Shown in pieces: positions 16,795-24,283 of a DNA stretch of 64,000 nt. The stretch's first letter is position 1, and every line of letters starts with the position of its first letter. The notes under the pieces are model-generated. The model was not told the origin of the DNA, did not search any database, and was given only the letters and a program-made list of their open reading frames with translations. Position numbers and translations under genes: made by a program. This stretch comes from Spirochaetota bacterium. GTDB taxonomy: Bacteria > Spirochaetota > UBA4802 > UBA5550. The DNA is taken from the NCBI GenBank assembly GCA_017999915.1, contig JAGNKX010000001.1:186001-250000 (forward strand). The letters run 5' to 3'.

Positions 16795-19060
16795 ATTTTT
16801 TTTCCTCCACTATTCGAATGGCCACGTCGTCATTGACGATTTCAGCCACGGCCGTGCCGCCTCCGGCAAGCCTGCCGAAGAGGACCTCGTCGACAAAGTA
16901 TTTCTTTATCTTGTCCTGCACCAGGCGGTCGATCTCCCGGGCGCCGAACTTCGGCGAATATCCCTTGCCGCCGAGCCAGCGATAGCATTCATCGGTCACC
17001 TCGAGGACGATATGCTTCTCAGCGAGCTGCTTCCGGAAGAGATCGATCGACTTTTTCACGATCTGCACGATGACATCCATGTCGAGATCGTTGAACTTCA
17101 CGACCGCGTCGAGGCGGTTCCTGAATTCAGGCGAGAAGATCCGGTCCACGGCGTCCTTGATTGCGGTCTCAGTGACCGTGCGGTCCTCGAAGCCCATCTG
17201 GGCCTTGCCGATCTCCCTGGCCCCGGCGTTGGAGGTCATGATGATGATGACGTTGCGGAAGTCCGCCTTCTTGCCGGTGTTGTCCGTGAGGGTGGCGTAG
17301 TCCATCACCTGTAGGAGCGTGTTGAATATGTCCTGGTGCGCTTTCTCGATCTCGTCAAGGAGAAGCACGGCGTAGGGCGTTTTCCTGATCGCCTCGGTGA
17401 GGAGGCCCCCCTCCTCGTACCCGACATAGCCCGGAGGCGCGCCGATGAGCCGCGCCACCGTGTGCTTCTCCTGGTATTCGCTCATGTCGTAGCGATGGAG
17501 CTTCACCCCGAGGGTCTGGGCCAGCTGCCGCGCCAGCTCGGTCTTGCCCACGCCGGTGGGGCCGACGAAGAGGAACGACGCGATGGGCCGGTCCGGGTTG
17601 CCGAAGCCGGCTCGGTTGCGCTTGATCGCCTCGCACACGTGCTCGATGGCGCCGTCCTGGCCGAAAATCTGCCGCTTCAGCTCCGCCTCGATGTCCTTCA
17701 GCCTTGTCGTTTCCGAGGAGGAGACGCTCTTTTCCGGTATCTTGGCCATCTTGGCGATGACCTTCTCGATGTCATGGACGGTTATCGAAATCTCCTCGTC
17801 GTCGCTCTCGCGGTACATCCTGGTGAAGGCGCCCGCCTCGTCAATGACGTCGATGGCCTTGTCCGGCAGGAATCGGTCGTTGATGTACTTAGAGGAGAGC
17901 TCCACCGCCGCCCGCAGTGCATCGTCGGAATATTTCACATTGTGGTATTTCTCGTAGCGCTCCTGGAGCCCCGCCAGGATATCGCGGGTCTCCTCCATGG
18001 TCGTTTCCGGGATCTCGATCTTCTGGAAGCGCCGCGACAGGGCGCGGTCCTTGTCGAAATACTTCTTGTACTCCTCGTAGGTGGTGGTGCCGATGCACTT
18101 CACCTTGCCGTGCGAGAGGAGGGGTTTCAGCATGTTCGACGCGTCCATGGACCCTCCCGACACGGCGCCGGCACCCACCACGGTGTGGATCTCGTCGATG
18201 AAGAGGATGACGTTCTTCATCCCCTGGAGCTCGGCGATGACCTTTTTCATCCGCTCCTCGAAATCGCCCCGGAACCGCGTGCCGGCTATGAGGGAGCCCA
18301 TGTCCAGGGAATATATCTTCGCGTCCTGGAGGGGCCGCGGCACCTCGCCGCGGGCTATGAACTGGGCCAGCCCCTCGGTGATGGCGGTCTTGCCCACGCC
18401 GGGATCGCCCACGTGGATGGGGTTGTTCTTTATGCGGCGGCAGAGGACCTGCACCGTGCGCTCGATGATGTCCTTCCTGCCGATGAGGGGATCGAGCTCT
18501 CCCGCCCCGGCCTTTTCGGTGAGCTCCGTGGTGAAGGCCTCGACCGCTTTTTTAGCGCCCTTTTTCTTTTCCCGCACGTCCGGCTCCGCCTCGGGCTCCC
18601 CTGCCATTTCCGCTTCCCCTTCATGGTCGGGAGGATACTGCGAAATGCCATGGGAGATGTAATTCAGCAGGCTGTAGCGCGTGATCCCCTCCTCCTGGAG
18701 GAAAAAGGCGGCGAAGGATTCGCTCTCGTCGAATATCGAAACCAGCACGTCGCTTATATCCAGCTCGTCCTTCTGGGCCGAGGAGGTGTGCCAGATGGCC
18801 CGTTCGAGGACGTTCTTGAAACCCTCGGACTGGACCGGCTCCTCGGCCTCCACCGTGGTGATGTGCTTGGTGAAGAATTCCTTGATCTTGCGGCTCAGGT
18901 TATCGATGTCTCCTCCGCTCCCCCGGATGATGTCCTTCCCCGTTTCATTGAACAGCGTCGCGTACAATACGTGTTCCGGGGTGAGATATTCGTGCTTCCG
19001 CATCTTGGCCTCCTGGAAGGCGGCCATCAGTATATTGTTTAATTCGTGGTTTATTTCCAT
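16793..19060 (-). CDS. clpA: ATP-dependent Clp protease ATP-binding subunit ClpA
   Basis: A 755-residue AAA+ unfoldase that feeds ClpP. The Clp N-domain (1-145, two repeats) binds ClpS, followed by an acidic/Lys linker. D1 has Walker A GDPGVGKT near residue 207 and Walker B ILFIDEIH; D2 has GPTGVGKT and VLLLDEIEKAH. The D2 ClpP-docking loop reads MGF where E. coli ClpA has IGL, still acceptable. The length is typical of ClpA (758), and no ClpB/ClpC middle coiled coil is present. The ATG at 19060 overlaps the clpS stop as TGATG, so clpS and clpA are translationally coupled; an in-frame ATG at 19081 lies inside clpS and is less likely. Confidence 0.96.
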   Translation of the reverse strand: MEINHELNNILMAAFQEAKMRKHEYLTPEHVLYATLFNETGKDIIRGSGGDIDNLSRKIKEFFTKHITTVEAEEPVQSEGFKNVLERAIWHTSSAQKDELDISDVLVSIFDESESFAAFFLQEEGITRYSLLNYISHGISQYPPDHEGEAEMAGEPEAEPDVREKKKGAKKAVEAFTTELTEKAGAGELDPLIGRKDIIERTVQVLCRRIKNNPIHVGDPGVGKTAITEGLAQFIARGEVPRPLQDAKIYSLDMGSLIAGTRFRGDFEERMKKVIAELQGMKNVILFIDEIHTVVGAGAVSGGSMDASNMLKPLLSHGKVKCIGTTTYEEYKKYFDKDRALSRRFQKIEIPETTMEETRDILAGLQERYEKYHNVKYSDDALRAAVELSSKYINDRFLPDKAIDVIDEAGAFTRMYRESDDEEISITVHDIEKVIAKMAKIPEKSVSSSETTRLKDIEAELKRQIFGQDGAIEHVCEAIKRNRAGFGNPDRPIASFLFVGPTGVGKTELARQLAQTLGVKLHRYDMSEYQEKHTVARLIGAPPGYVGYEEGGLLTEAIRKTPYAVLLLDEIEKAHQDIFNTLLQVMDYATLTDNTGKKADFRNVIIIMTSNAGAREIGKAQMGFEDRTVTETAIKDAVDRIFSPEFRNRLDAVVKFNDLDMDVIVQIVKKSIDLFRKQLAEKHIVLEVTDECYRWLGGKGYSPKFGAREIDRLVQDKIKKYFVDEVLFGRLAGGGTAVAEIVNDDVAIRIVEEKK

Positions 19061-19383
19061 CACGCTTCCTCGTATGAGCATTTCAGCGGGAATTCCCGCG
19101 CCCGCGCCATCTGGTGAACCTGTCCCACCTTGGTGACGGCGATATCAAAGGTGTAGACGCCGCACATCCCGGCCCCCTTCTTGTGGACGTCCATCATGAC
19201 CTGCACGGCCTTGGCGGAGGGCATGCGAAATATCTTCATGAGAACCTCAACGACAAAATCCATGGTGGTATAATGGTCGTTGTGAAGGATGACCCGGAAC
19301 ATCTTCGGCTCATCGAGCCTCTTCTCGGTCTTGAGGCTCTGATCCTCGTCAAACTGGTATCCTGCACCCCTATTATCCGGCAT
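19060..19383 (-). CDS. clpS: ClpS N-degron adaptor protein
   Basis: A 107-residue adaptor that delivers proteins with Leu, Phe, Trp or Tyr at the N-terminus to ClpAP. A flexible N-terminal tail of ~27 residues is followed by the core: FRVILHNDHYTTMDFVVEVL (Asn-Asp of the alpha-amino pocket, Met of the hydrophobic pocket), then MMDVHKKGAGMCGVYTFDIA (His of the pocket) and KVGQVHQMAR. The ATG has AGGAGG 3-4 bases upstream and lies about 30 nt below a strong promoter. It shares one base with clpA. Confidence 0.97.
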   Translation of the reverse strand: MPDNRGAGYQFDEDQSLKTEKRLDEPKMFRVILHNDHYTTMDFVVEVLMKIFRMPSAKAVQVMMDVHKKGAGMCGVYTFDIAVTKVGQVHQMARAREFPLKCSYEEA

Positions 19384-19418
19384 ATTCCTCCTCCGAATAT
19401 GCAGCCACTGGCATATTA

Positions 19419-19447
19419 ATTATACAAAGGAACGGCAATTTTGTCAC
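19419..19447 (-). promoter_or_regulatory. Strong sigma70-type promoter ahead of clpS
   Basis: On the minus strand GTGACA (19447-19442) and a perfect TATAAT (19424-19419) are exactly 17 bp apart. Transcription would start near 19412, leaving a leader of about 30 nt before clpS. It lies in the 128-bp gap between bpt and clpS, so clpSA can be expressed separately from bpt. Confidence 0.6.
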
Positions 19448-19511
19448 ATTTTTAGAAAAAATATTATGCACTCTGGATCCCCTTTTTATGTCCAGACAAC
19501 AGGGAATGTCG

Positions 19512-20222
19512 CTATTTTTCAATTCTTTTATAATCTTCCCTGGTCCAGGTCTCGGACGACCAGTCGAAGGTTTCATGGGGATGGAAGTGGCCCTTGTAGG
19601 CCATATGCCGGTTTTCTACTATATAATACCCGAGATAATAATAGGCAAGGCCCAGTGACGCTGCATGTTCCGCTTCCCTGATGACGCTGTAGGTGCCGAG
19701 GCGGTATTCCTCAAAGGATGTCCGGTAGATATAATACACCGAGCTCAACCCCTTGAGGGATAAATCTATAAAACCGATCCCTATGAGCTCCCCCCGGTGG
19801 TAATACTCGGACTGCATCGTGGGGCAGGACCTGGTGTAAAAGGCGGCGAAAAAATCATTCTCGTCGCTCTCCTTGCCGAAGCGGTTCAATGAGTGGTCGC
19901 GGTATATCTCGTATATCTCGTCCCGGTAATCAAGATCCCTGAAGCGCACCTCTATGGCGTCGCAGCGGCGCGCCACCCGGCGCTGGCTCTTGGTGGGCGC
20001 CAGTTCCCCGGCGATGACCCGCAGGGGAACGCATTTCCGGCAGTCGCCGCAGCTCGGCCGGAAGTAATATTCGCCGAACTTCCGCCATCCCCTGCTGAAA
20101 AGCTCTTCCAGGTCGGTGGCCGATAGGTCGTAGGCGAAAAAGTACTCGAACCGGCACTGTCGGTCCGGCAGGTAGGAGCAGGGCCCCCAGGGGCTCAACT
20201 GCGCTTCTTGAAGGAGTATCAT
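19512..20222 (-). CDS. bpt: Aspartate/glutamate leucyltransferase (Bpt)
   Basis: A 236-residue bacterial protein transferase, related to eukaryotic arginyltransferase ATE1, that adds Leu to N-terminal Asp or Glu and so makes a ClpS-readable N-degron. Landmarks: CSYLPDRQCRFEYFF, the RKFGEYYFRPSCGDCRKCVPLRV block with the Cys cluster, the basic SQRRVARRC segment, and the GNAT-like C-terminal half with GELIGIGFIDL, SVYYIYRTSFE, LGTYSVIREAEHA and YYLGYYIV. It follows the small membrane-protein gene with an ATGA overlap and precedes clpS by 128 bp on the same strand, forming a dedicated N-degron gene set. Confidence 0.94.
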   Translation of the reverse strand: MILLQEAQLSPWGPCSYLPDRQCRFEYFFAYDLSATDLEELFSRGWRKFGEYYFRPSCGDCRKCVPLRVIAGELAPTKSQRRVARRCDAIEVRFRDLDYRDEIYEIYRDHSLNRFGKESDENDFFAAFYTRSCPTMQSEYYHRGELIGIGFIDLSLKGLSSVYYIYRTSFEEYRLGTYSVIREAEHAASLGLAYYYLGYYIVENRHMAYKGHFHPHETFDWSSETWTREDYKRIEK

Positions 20223-20578
20223 AGTATCAGCTGCAGCGCCCCGAGGATGGCCATGGAAAAAACGAGGGTGTAGGAATACATTCCGCTGAATTCATTGGCT
20301 TCCTTGTTTCTGAACAACAGGTGAATGACGCCATGAAATATGAGAAAACTATTAATAATGATGGTGAAAACGCCATACGAGGCGCTGCCGCTGTTCATGA
20401 TAAAATAGAGGATAATGAAGCAGAGGGGCAGATGAAGGATCGAAAATACCAGATAACCACGCTCTTCCGGCATGTCCTTCAAAACGACAAAGAGCTTCCA
20501 TTCCTTTCTGCGGATTGCGTCCATCTCGTGGAGGATCAGGAGCGAAATGTTGAGTATGAAGAGATAGTTCTTAACCAT
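20219..20578 (-). CDS. Small three-helix membrane protein (DUF6713-like)
   Basis: A 119-residue protein with three or four hydrophobic helices (near 3-18, 43-62, 66-88 and 100-118). The first helix ends in LHEMDAIRRKEWK, a His-x-x-Asp-Ala-x-x-x-x-Glu-Trp pattern I associate with the DUF6713 family of unknown function. RBS AGGGG lies ahead of the ATG. Its stop overlaps the bpt start (ATGA), so it is the first gene of the N-degron operon; a functional link with membrane-protein turnover is conceivable but unproven. Confidence 0.7.
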   Translation of the reverse strand: MVKNYLFILNISLLILHEMDAIRRKEWKLFVVLKDMPEERGYLVFSILHLPLCFIILYFIMNSGSASYGVFTIIINSFLIFHGVIHLLFRNKEANEFSGMYSYTLVFSMAILGALQLIL

Positions 20579-20635
20579 ATGCCGGCCCCTTATAATAATG
20601 ATTTTTCATTTCAAAAAAGCATTTTTCCATTACCT

Positions 20636-20690
20636 TGTCATCGCGAGCAAAGCGAAGCGATCTTGCTATTGATCCAGCAATAGACCTTCT
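20636..20690. repeat. Intergenic hairpin element with TCATCGCGAG core
   Basis: The 146-bp gap upstream of the membrane-protein gene contains TCATCGCGAGCAAAGCGAAGCGATC followed by TTGCT-(8 nt)-AGCAA. The opening resembles the TCATTGCGAGGAG element at 49789-49809 and the widespread short dispersed repeats with that core found in many environmental genomes. Low-confidence family assignment. Confidence 0.35.
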
Positions 20691-20724
20691 AAAAGATAAC
20701 GTGTTTCATGCAAATCCATGCGGA

Positions 20725-21447
20725 TTACTTCACCGCGCCCAGTTTGATCAGCGTGTCAATCTGATCCTGATTTGCGTTTGTTTTCCTGGATATGGTCAAC
20801 GCTGTTTCCCCTGACTTGGTCACTATGTTTACATTGGCGCCTTTTTTTGCAAGATATTCAATTCCCTGGGAAAAATCATGGCTCAGGTACCCGCCCCCGC
20901 CTTTCTTTGACGCCGGGTATGACATGACGCGGGAAAGCATGCTCAGCAGCACAGATATCCCGTAATTATCCACCGAGTTGATATTACCGCCATTTTTAAT
21001 AAAAAAATCTATATCATTGAAAAACTTGCTCCATCCGCCATACACCTCGGTATACACCAACAGGTCATAGAGCATTGTCTGCCCGTGTGAATCCCTGATA
21101 TTTATATCAGCGCCCTTTTTCAAGAGATAGGAGCATATCTCATGATCATAACCGGCAAGATGGAGCGGGGGCGTTCCATTTTTATTGGGTAAATTCGGAT
21201 CAGCGCCATGTTTAAAAAGGACCACAAGGTATTTATTAATTGTCCTGTAGTATTCCTTCTTTTGCAGCAGATGCGTCAACGGTGTTTCTCCCTTGTCGTT
21301 ATAGCCATTGACATTAGTGCGATTGACCGCGCGGGAAAATGCCTTGAAATCTTCATTGTCAATCGCTATACAAATAGCATTGTTCTCCTGGGCGAATATG
21401 GAGAGCGAAAAGGCGCATATAACAATTCCGAGTAAATTCTTTATCAC
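20725..21447 (-). CDS. Secreted ankyrin-repeat protein
   Basis: A 240-residue exported protein. The signal peptide (MIKNLLGIVICAFSLSIFA, cleavage after AQ or FA) is followed by about five ankyrin-type repeats: NDKGETPLTHLL, LFKHGADPNLPNKNGTPPLHLA, LLKKGADINIRDSHGQTMLYDLL, FIKNGGNINSVDNYGISVLLS and LAKKGANVNIVTKSGETALTIS. Ankyrin repeats are protein-binding scaffolds; periplasmic versions occur in several Gram-negative groups. The start codon is GTG with a strong GGAGGA 6-7 bases upstream. It is more AT-rich than its neighbours. Partner unknown. Confidence 0.85.
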   Translation of the reverse strand: MIKNLLGIVICAFSLSIFAQENNAICIAIDNEDFKAFSRAVNRTNVNGYNDKGETPLTHLLQKKEYYRTINKYLVVLFKHGADPNLPNKNGTPPLHLAGYDHEICSYLLKKGADINIRDSHGQTMLYDLLVYTEVYGGWSKFFNDIDFFIKNGGNINSVDNYGISVLLSMLSRVMSYPASKKGGGGYLSHDFSQGIEYLAKKGANVNIVTKSGETALTISRKTNANQDQIDTLIKLGAVK

Positions 21448-21759
21448 GACAGTTCCTCCGATTATTTCCCCTTTATATCGGATTAATTGAATATATCTCT
21501 AATAGATCCGTGGCATCAACAGTTTTATGTTTTTCATCTATTCTATCTATTGATCTGAAAAATGATTAATCAACACTTTTTCTTCAAATGTTGATTTTAT
21601 TTCAATGATTATCACATAACAGTAGTTATTTTATTTTCATTTTAAGTCGATCTTGAAAAAATTCAGCGCAAGAAAAAATTTTCAACTTTTAGAGACATAA
21701 TCCATAAAATAATTGACATTTTTTTGATATGTGTTATATTTTTTCATAAGCAGTTAAAA
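21448..21759. other. AT-rich divergent intergenic region
   Basis: This 312-bp gap between the divergent ankyrin and ABC-ATPase genes is very AT-rich and contains no gene. It includes the plus-strand promoter listed separately. The ankyrin-gene promoter should lie between 21460 and 21560, but no box pair stands out. Confidence 0.4.
21713..21740 (+). promoter_or_regulatory. Promoter for Mla-type ATPase gene
   Basis: A perfect TTGACA (21713-21718) and TATATT (21735-21740) are separated by 16 bp. Transcription from about 21747 would give a leader of only about 13 nt, and no clear ribosome-binding site precedes the ATG at 21760, so the mRNA may be nearly leaderless. Confidence 0.5.
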
Positions 21760-22512
21760 ATGAAAGAAAAAATAATCATAAAAGATCTTCGCAAATCATT
21801 TGGACCCAAGGTTGTTCTTGATGGTCTCGATCTTACTGTGTACGATAGCGAAATACTCTGCATCATCGGCATCAGCGGCGTGGGAAAATCAGTCATCCTG
21901 AAAAATCTTATCGGCATTCTCGATCCCGACAGCGGCTCCATTCATGTGGACGGCGTTGAATTCACCGGCGCGGACGCTGAAACACGCCACCGCATCCTCG
22001 CGAAATACGGAATTCTCTTCCAGGGAGCGGCGCTCTTCGATTCGCTCAACATATACGATAACGTTGCCTTTGGCCTCAGAAGAAAAAAAGTCCCGGAGGA
22101 GACGATAGAAAAGACGGTGACGGAGATGCTCGAGAACGTCGGCCTCAGGGGAGTTGAATCAAAACGTGTTTCTGAACTCTCCGGAGGCATGCAGAAGCGC
22201 GCTGGACTCGCCCGGTCCATCGCGCTGCGGCCTGAGATCATGCTCTACGACGAGCCGACGACGGGTGTTGACCCCATAACCGGCGGCGCCGTGGACCGCC
22301 TCATCAAGAAGATGCGCGACACCTTCGGCATCACCTCGATCGTGGTGACCCACGACATGCGCTCCGCCTACCGGCTGGCAGACCGCATCGCGATGCTCTA
22401 CGAGGGAAAAATAATTTACGCGGGACCGCCTGACATCTTCAGATCAACCGACAATGCGCACGTGCGTCAATTCATCGAGGGGAAGGCCCATGGACCGATT
22501 CATGTGCTCTGA
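21760..22512 (+). CDS. ABC transporter ATP-binding protein, MlaF-like
   Basis: A 250-residue ABC ATPase. Walker A is GISGVGKS (near residue 36), the Q-loop is LFQGAALFDSLNIYDNVAFGLR (the ALFDSLxVxDNVAF pattern is the hallmark of MlaF/Ttg2A phospholipid-transport ATPases), the signature is LSGGMQKRAGLARS and Walker B is IMLYDEPTTGVDP, with H-switch VTHD. Mla-type ATPases normally sit beside a MlaE permease and a MlaD MCE protein, but neither is adjacent. Role: probably lipid transport between membranes, with partners elsewhere. A second start in frame upstream (21724) overlaps the promoter. Confidence 0.88.
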   Translation: MKEKIIIKDLRKSFGPKVVLDGLDLTVYDSEILCIIGISGVGKSVILKNLIGILDPDSGSIHVDGVEFTGADAETRHRILAKYGILFQGAALFDSLNIYDNVAFGLRRKKVPEETIEKTVTEMLENVGLRGVESKRVSELSGGMQKRAGLARSIALRPEIMLYDEPTTGVDPITGGAVDRLIKKMRDTFGITSIVVTHDMRSAYRLADRIAMLYEGKIIYAGPPDIFRSTDNAHVRQFIEGKAHGPIHVL

Positions 22513-22792
22513 CATGCATTCACACAGTGAATGGCGCCGTGTCAGCGATGACCACGCAACGATGAAGTCGAATTTTCTGAACCAACTCGCGCTTCAATCA
22601 ATGCAAGGAACGACTTCGCGACGCGATCACCCATCAGCGAAAAATATTTTCTTCATCGACGACGATACTATCATCACAAACGCGCGCATCGGGGAATTAA
22701 TGCGCGAAGAAGAGCGCGACGGAATTGAAATTAAAAACAAATTTAGTGCGCTTAAAAAACATTTTTTTCTAGACAAGAAAAAATTAATATAG
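22490..22792 (+). CDS. Small hypothetical protein overlapping the ABC ATPase gene
   Basis: An ORF of 100 residues beginning inside the end of the ATPase gene (23-bp overlap), with a strong AGGGGAAGG a few bases before its ATG. The product is hydrophilic and charged, with an N-terminal His/Asp/Met-rich stretch and a C-terminal NIFFIDDDTIITNARIGEL segment and Lys-rich helix. I do not recognise it. It is in an operon-like position between the ATPase and the alpha/beta hydrolase, and its RBS is better than that of the ATPase gene; still, it may be a chance ORF. Confidence 0.45.
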   Translation: MDRFMCSDMHSHSEWRRVSDDHATMKSNFLNQLALQSMQGTTSRRDHPSAKNIFFIDDDTIITNARIGELMREEERDGIEIKNKFSALKKHFFLDKKKLI

Positions 22793-22831
22793 TACAATGC
22801 ACACAAGTTCAAAAAAAGAGAGAAAGTATAA

Positions 22832-23809
22832 ATGAATTCGTACACGCACAGCATCGGAACATTCATCGGCAAAGGCGGTACGGAAATTTTTTTCCAGAAC
22901 TGGAGCGTCGATAATCCCCGCGGCATCCTCATCATCGTTCACGGCGTCGGAGAGCATTCCGGCAGATACGGCAACATCATCAATGAACTCAAGGGCTCCA
23001 ACGTATCGGTGTACGCCCTCGATCACCGCGGACACGGAAAATCAGGCGGAAAGACCGGCCACGTTGAATCCTTCATGGATTACGTGTACGATCTCAAGAT
23101 ATTCATCGATCTCATCAAGGAAGATATCAACGATAACCGGTTGATTCTTCTCGGTCACAGCATGGGCGGCGTCATCGCCGGCAAATACGCTCTCACCTAT
23201 TCCGAAGACATAGACGCACTCATCCTCTCCTCGCCCGGGTTTGTGCCGGCAATAGAGGTTCCCGCGTGGAAAACGAGCCTGGCGGGCATATTATCGCGGT
23301 ATCTTCCTTCTTTCACCATGGCGACAGGTCTTGATCCCAAGGGCCTCTCCCGCGATCCGGTCGTAGTCGACGAATATGAAAACGACCGCATGGTGCACGG
23401 ACAGGTGTCCGCCCGCTGGTACACGGAGATGATCAAGACCGCGGAAGAATGCATGAACAGGGCGATGGAGATCCGCATGCCCCTTCTTGTTTTTCACGGC
23501 GATGCGGACAAGATCGTCGACTACCGCGGCAGCGAAACATTTTTCAACAACGCGTCATCGGTGAGCAAAGAGCTGCATATACTGAAAGGCTTTTACCACG
23601 AGACCATGAACGACTCTGAAAAAAAATTAATTTTACCGGTCGTGGTCAAGTGGATCGGAACCGTTGTCGGCAGGAAAAAAACATCAAAAGATGCTAAAAA
23701 AAGCAAGCCGGCGAAGCCGATAATTAAAACGGCAAAGAAATCTGTTGCAAAAGCAGCAAATATATCTTTAAAGAAGGGCTCCCCCACAAGGGGCGCTAAA
23801 AACCAATAA
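22832..23809 (+). CDS. Monoacylglycerol lipase-type alpha/beta hydrolase with Lys-rich tail
   Basis: A 325-residue serine hydrolase of the Hydrolase_4/lysophospholipase group. Residues 1-275 form the enzyme: oxyanion motif VHGVGEHSGRY near residue 37, ALDHRGHGKSGG, nucleophile elbow GHSMGG (Ser near 110), acid FHGDADKIVD and catalytic His in GFYHETMND. Substrates are typically monoacylglycerols or lysophospholipids. Residues ~275-325 are an unusual tail rich in Lys, Ala and Ser/Thr (KKTSKDAKK, KTAKKSVAKAA), like histone H1 tails. The stop TAA is followed, in the same frame, by another 35 codons of Lys-rich sequence, discussed under the small ORF. Confidence 0.85.
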   Translation: MNSYTHSIGTFIGKGGTEIFFQNWSVDNPRGILIIVHGVGEHSGRYGNIINELKGSNVSVYALDHRGHGKSGGKTGHVESFMDYVYDLKIFIDLIKEDINDNRLILLGHSMGGVIAGKYALTYSEDIDALILSSPGFVPAIEVPAWKTSLAGILSRYLPSFTMATGLDPKGLSRDPVVVDEYENDRMVHGQVSARWYTEMIKTAEECMNRAMEIRMPLLVFHGDADKIVDYRGSETFFNNASSVSKELHILKGFYHETMNDSEKKLILPVVVKWIGTVVGRKKTSKDAKKSKPAKPIIKTAKKSVAKAANISLKKGSPTRGAKNQ

Positions 23810-23830
23810 AAAAAAGGAGTAAAAAAAATC

Positions 23831-23917
23831 GTGGGAACAACAAAAAAAACCGCTAAAAAAACCGTGAAGAAAGCAGCAAAGAAGACTGCGAAAAAAGCAA
23901 CCAAGAAGAAAAAATAA
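23831..23917 (+). CDS. Mini histone H1-like Lys-rich ORF (28 aa), or continuation of hydrolase tail
   Basis: Starting at GTG 23831, 28 codons encode almost only Lys, Ala and Thr (repeats of KKTAKK and KKAAKK). AGGAG lies 11 bases upstream, so it may be a separate tiny basic protein able to bind nucleic acid. However, it lies in the same frame as the preceding hydrolase: only the single TAA at 23807-23809 and seven further sense codons separate them, so readthrough or a recent nonsense mutation would give one hydrolase with a ~90-residue H1-like tail. It ends 11 bp before an intrinsic terminator. Confidence 0.45.
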   Translation: MGTTKKTAKKTVKKAAKKTAKKATKKKK

Positions 23918-23928
23918 GTTGTTAAGAC

Positions 23929-23956
23929 GGCGGGGCAAAAACCCCGCCATTTTTTA
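23929..23956 (+). terminator. Intrinsic terminator after hydrolase/Lys-rich ORF
   Basis: Stem GGCGGGG (23929-23935), loop CAAAAA, stem CCCCGCC (23942-23948), then a T-rich tail ATTTTTTA. A classical rho-independent terminator closing the ATPase-hydrolase transcription unit. Confidence 0.85.
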
Positions 23957-24283
23957 TCCTTCCGTACGTTAAAACGATTCGTTCAGCAGTGTGATTCCGA
24001 CGATCCCATCTCTCCATCATAAGCATTGAATCAAGAATGACAATGGAACAGCACTAAGGCATTGAAGTGTTTCCTGCTTCTGCATGCAAAGCCATCAACC
24101 GGTTTTTTATTCCGAGAATAATGATCGGAGCAGGAAACGCGAATCATTAAAGACAGGCACGCACGAGGGGAACGGGCACCTTGCAGTGCATCCAGAGGCA
24201 GCGACATGTTACCTCCGAACCGGGCCCGAAAAACCGGATCACCTGCCGGGGTGGAAAATTGTCCCGAACAGACGGAAGCGGGA
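23957..24283. other. Convergent intergenic region without recognised feature
   Basis: 327 bp between the terminator and the 3' end of the receiver-GGDEF gene. Short ORFs exist but have no ribosome-binding sites or recognisable products, and I see no repeats or RNA fold. Confidence 0.4.

Noticed and set aside
17336-19042. 568-codon open frame on the plus strand
   Set aside because: Antisense to clpA, whose AAA+ motifs are certain; no RBS or domain.
23593-23904. Phe/Ala-rich minus-strand ORF
   Set aside because: Exact antisense of Lys/Ala-rich codons in the hydrolase tail; hydrophobic look is an artefact.
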